Source: Thermoplasmata archaeon
GTDB lineage: Archaea; Thermoplasmatota; Thermoplasmata; Thermoplasmatales; Aciduliprofundaceae
Direction: 5' to 3'
Assembly: GCA_021163705.1 (NCBI GenBank)
Contig: JAGGTO010000008.1
Location: 1 to 5,096 of the forward strand
DNA: 5,096 nucleotides
The position numbers were made by a program, and so were the translations under genes. This document shows, piece after piece, positions 4,814-5,096 of the stretch; positions within the stretch are counted from its first letter, which is position 1, and each line of letters begins with the position of its first letter. A model generated the notes under the pieces. It searched no databases. It was not told the origin of the DNA and saw only the letters and a list, made by a program, of their open reading frames with translations.

Positions 4814-5096
4814 TCAAGCCTCTTTCTCTTCAAAGAGTTGCTTCTCTTCTTCGGGAGTGAGATCCACCTTTCTCTCTTCCTCTTCCTTTTTCTTCTGCTC
4901 CTCTATCTCCTTCTCTATTTCCTCGTAGCTCGGTATTGGACCAAGAACCTCTTTTGCACTGCCAACCATTTTCTCTATCTCCTCATATTTGAGCTGGGTT
5001 ATCTTCTCCTCCTTCTCCTGACCAGCAAGATATCTTGCAGTTGATTCAATTAGCTTCGTGATCTCAAACGGGAAAATTATCTTAGTTGCTTTTCCA
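4814..5096 (-). CDS. Probable band-7/SPFH (stomatin/prohibitin-like) protein, C-terminal part
   Basis: The gene runs off the right edge; only the last 93 codons are visible, ending in TGA at 4814-4816. The visible part opens with GKATKIIFPFEITKLIE, which resembles the end of the SPFH/band-7 domain in archaeal stomatin-like membrane proteins. An acidic and basic helical tail follows. Residues about 27-46 and 57-76 of the fragment are dominated by Glu and Lys and probably form a coiled coil, with a small Gly-Pro break (LGPIPSY, 51-57) between them. SPFH proteins assemble into membrane-associated oligomeric rings and often act with membrane proteases. The expected N-terminal membrane anchor would lie outside the window, so the call rests on one short motif. 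Other coiled-coil proteins remain possible. The Glu/Lys-rich tail makes the plus strand here strikingly pyrimidine-rich. Confidence 0.55.
   Translation of the reverse strand, partial: GKATKIIFPFEITKLIESTARYLAGQEKEEKITQLKYEEIEKMVGSAKEVLGPIPSYEEIEKEIEEQKKKEEEERKVDLTPEEEKQLFEEKEA

Noticed and set aside
4820..5010. Long pyrimidine-rich plus-strand tract that might form triplex or other unusual DNA structure, and the frame 4697-5044 within it
   Set aside because: The bias is explained by a Glu/Lys-rich coiled-coil tail encoded on the minus strand; the plus-strand frame is a Leu/Phe-rich shadow of it and not a membrane protein.
1..5096. CRISPR array, tRNA/rRNA gene, insertion sequence, integrase, toxin-antitoxin or defence cassette
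   Set aside because: Looked for on both strands by eye; there are no regularly spaced direct repeats, cloverleaf sequences, terminal inverted repeats flanking a transposase, or proteins with matching motifs.

Overview
The window reads as a dense, ordinary stretch of archaeal chromosome. The archaeal assignment rests on four things: A/T-rich TATA-type promoter boxes about 25 nt upstream of several starts, a purine-rich AGGAGG Shine-Dalgarno site, heavy use of AGA/AGG and ATA codons, and a DRG-type GTPase of the archaeal/eukaryotic kind. The moderate A+T bias and gene types would fit a thermophilic euryarchaeon, possibly an Aciduliprofundum/Thermoplasmata-like lineage. That taxonomic guess is inference only.

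Layout from left to right. A small acidic helical protein of unknown function (+, 46-291) converges on an FAD/NAD(P)H-dependent pyridine nucleotide-disulfide oxidoreductase of the CoA-disulfide reductase/NADH oxidase type (-, 288 to about 1607); their stop codons share one CTAG tetranucleotide. The oxidoreductase is divergent from a DRG-family translation-associated GTPase (+, 1666-2769), and the two share a short intergenic region with a palindromic TATA-like box. Next comes a DEAD-box RNA helicase (+, 2882-4228) with a C-terminal domain that looks like the DbpA-type RNA-binding domain. It has its own promoter and a roughly 70-nt leader holding a strong imperfect hairpin and a tiny candidate upstream ORF. 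A small zinc-ribbon protein (+, 4307-4516) then converges, with a 32-nt tail overlap, on a 90-residue protein of unknown function (-, 4485-4757). The window ends inside the 3' part of a probable band-7/SPFH membrane protein gene (-, from 4814 out of the window).

The only functional theme is RNA and translation: the DRG GTPase and the DEAD-box helicase are adjacent and codirectional, and both belong to families that act on ribosomes or structured RNA. The oxidoreductase is a redox housekeeping enzyme. I see no CRISPR array, tRNA, rRNA, transposase, integrase, defence cassette or biosynthetic cluster. The observation most deserving a second look is the structured leader of the helicase gene.
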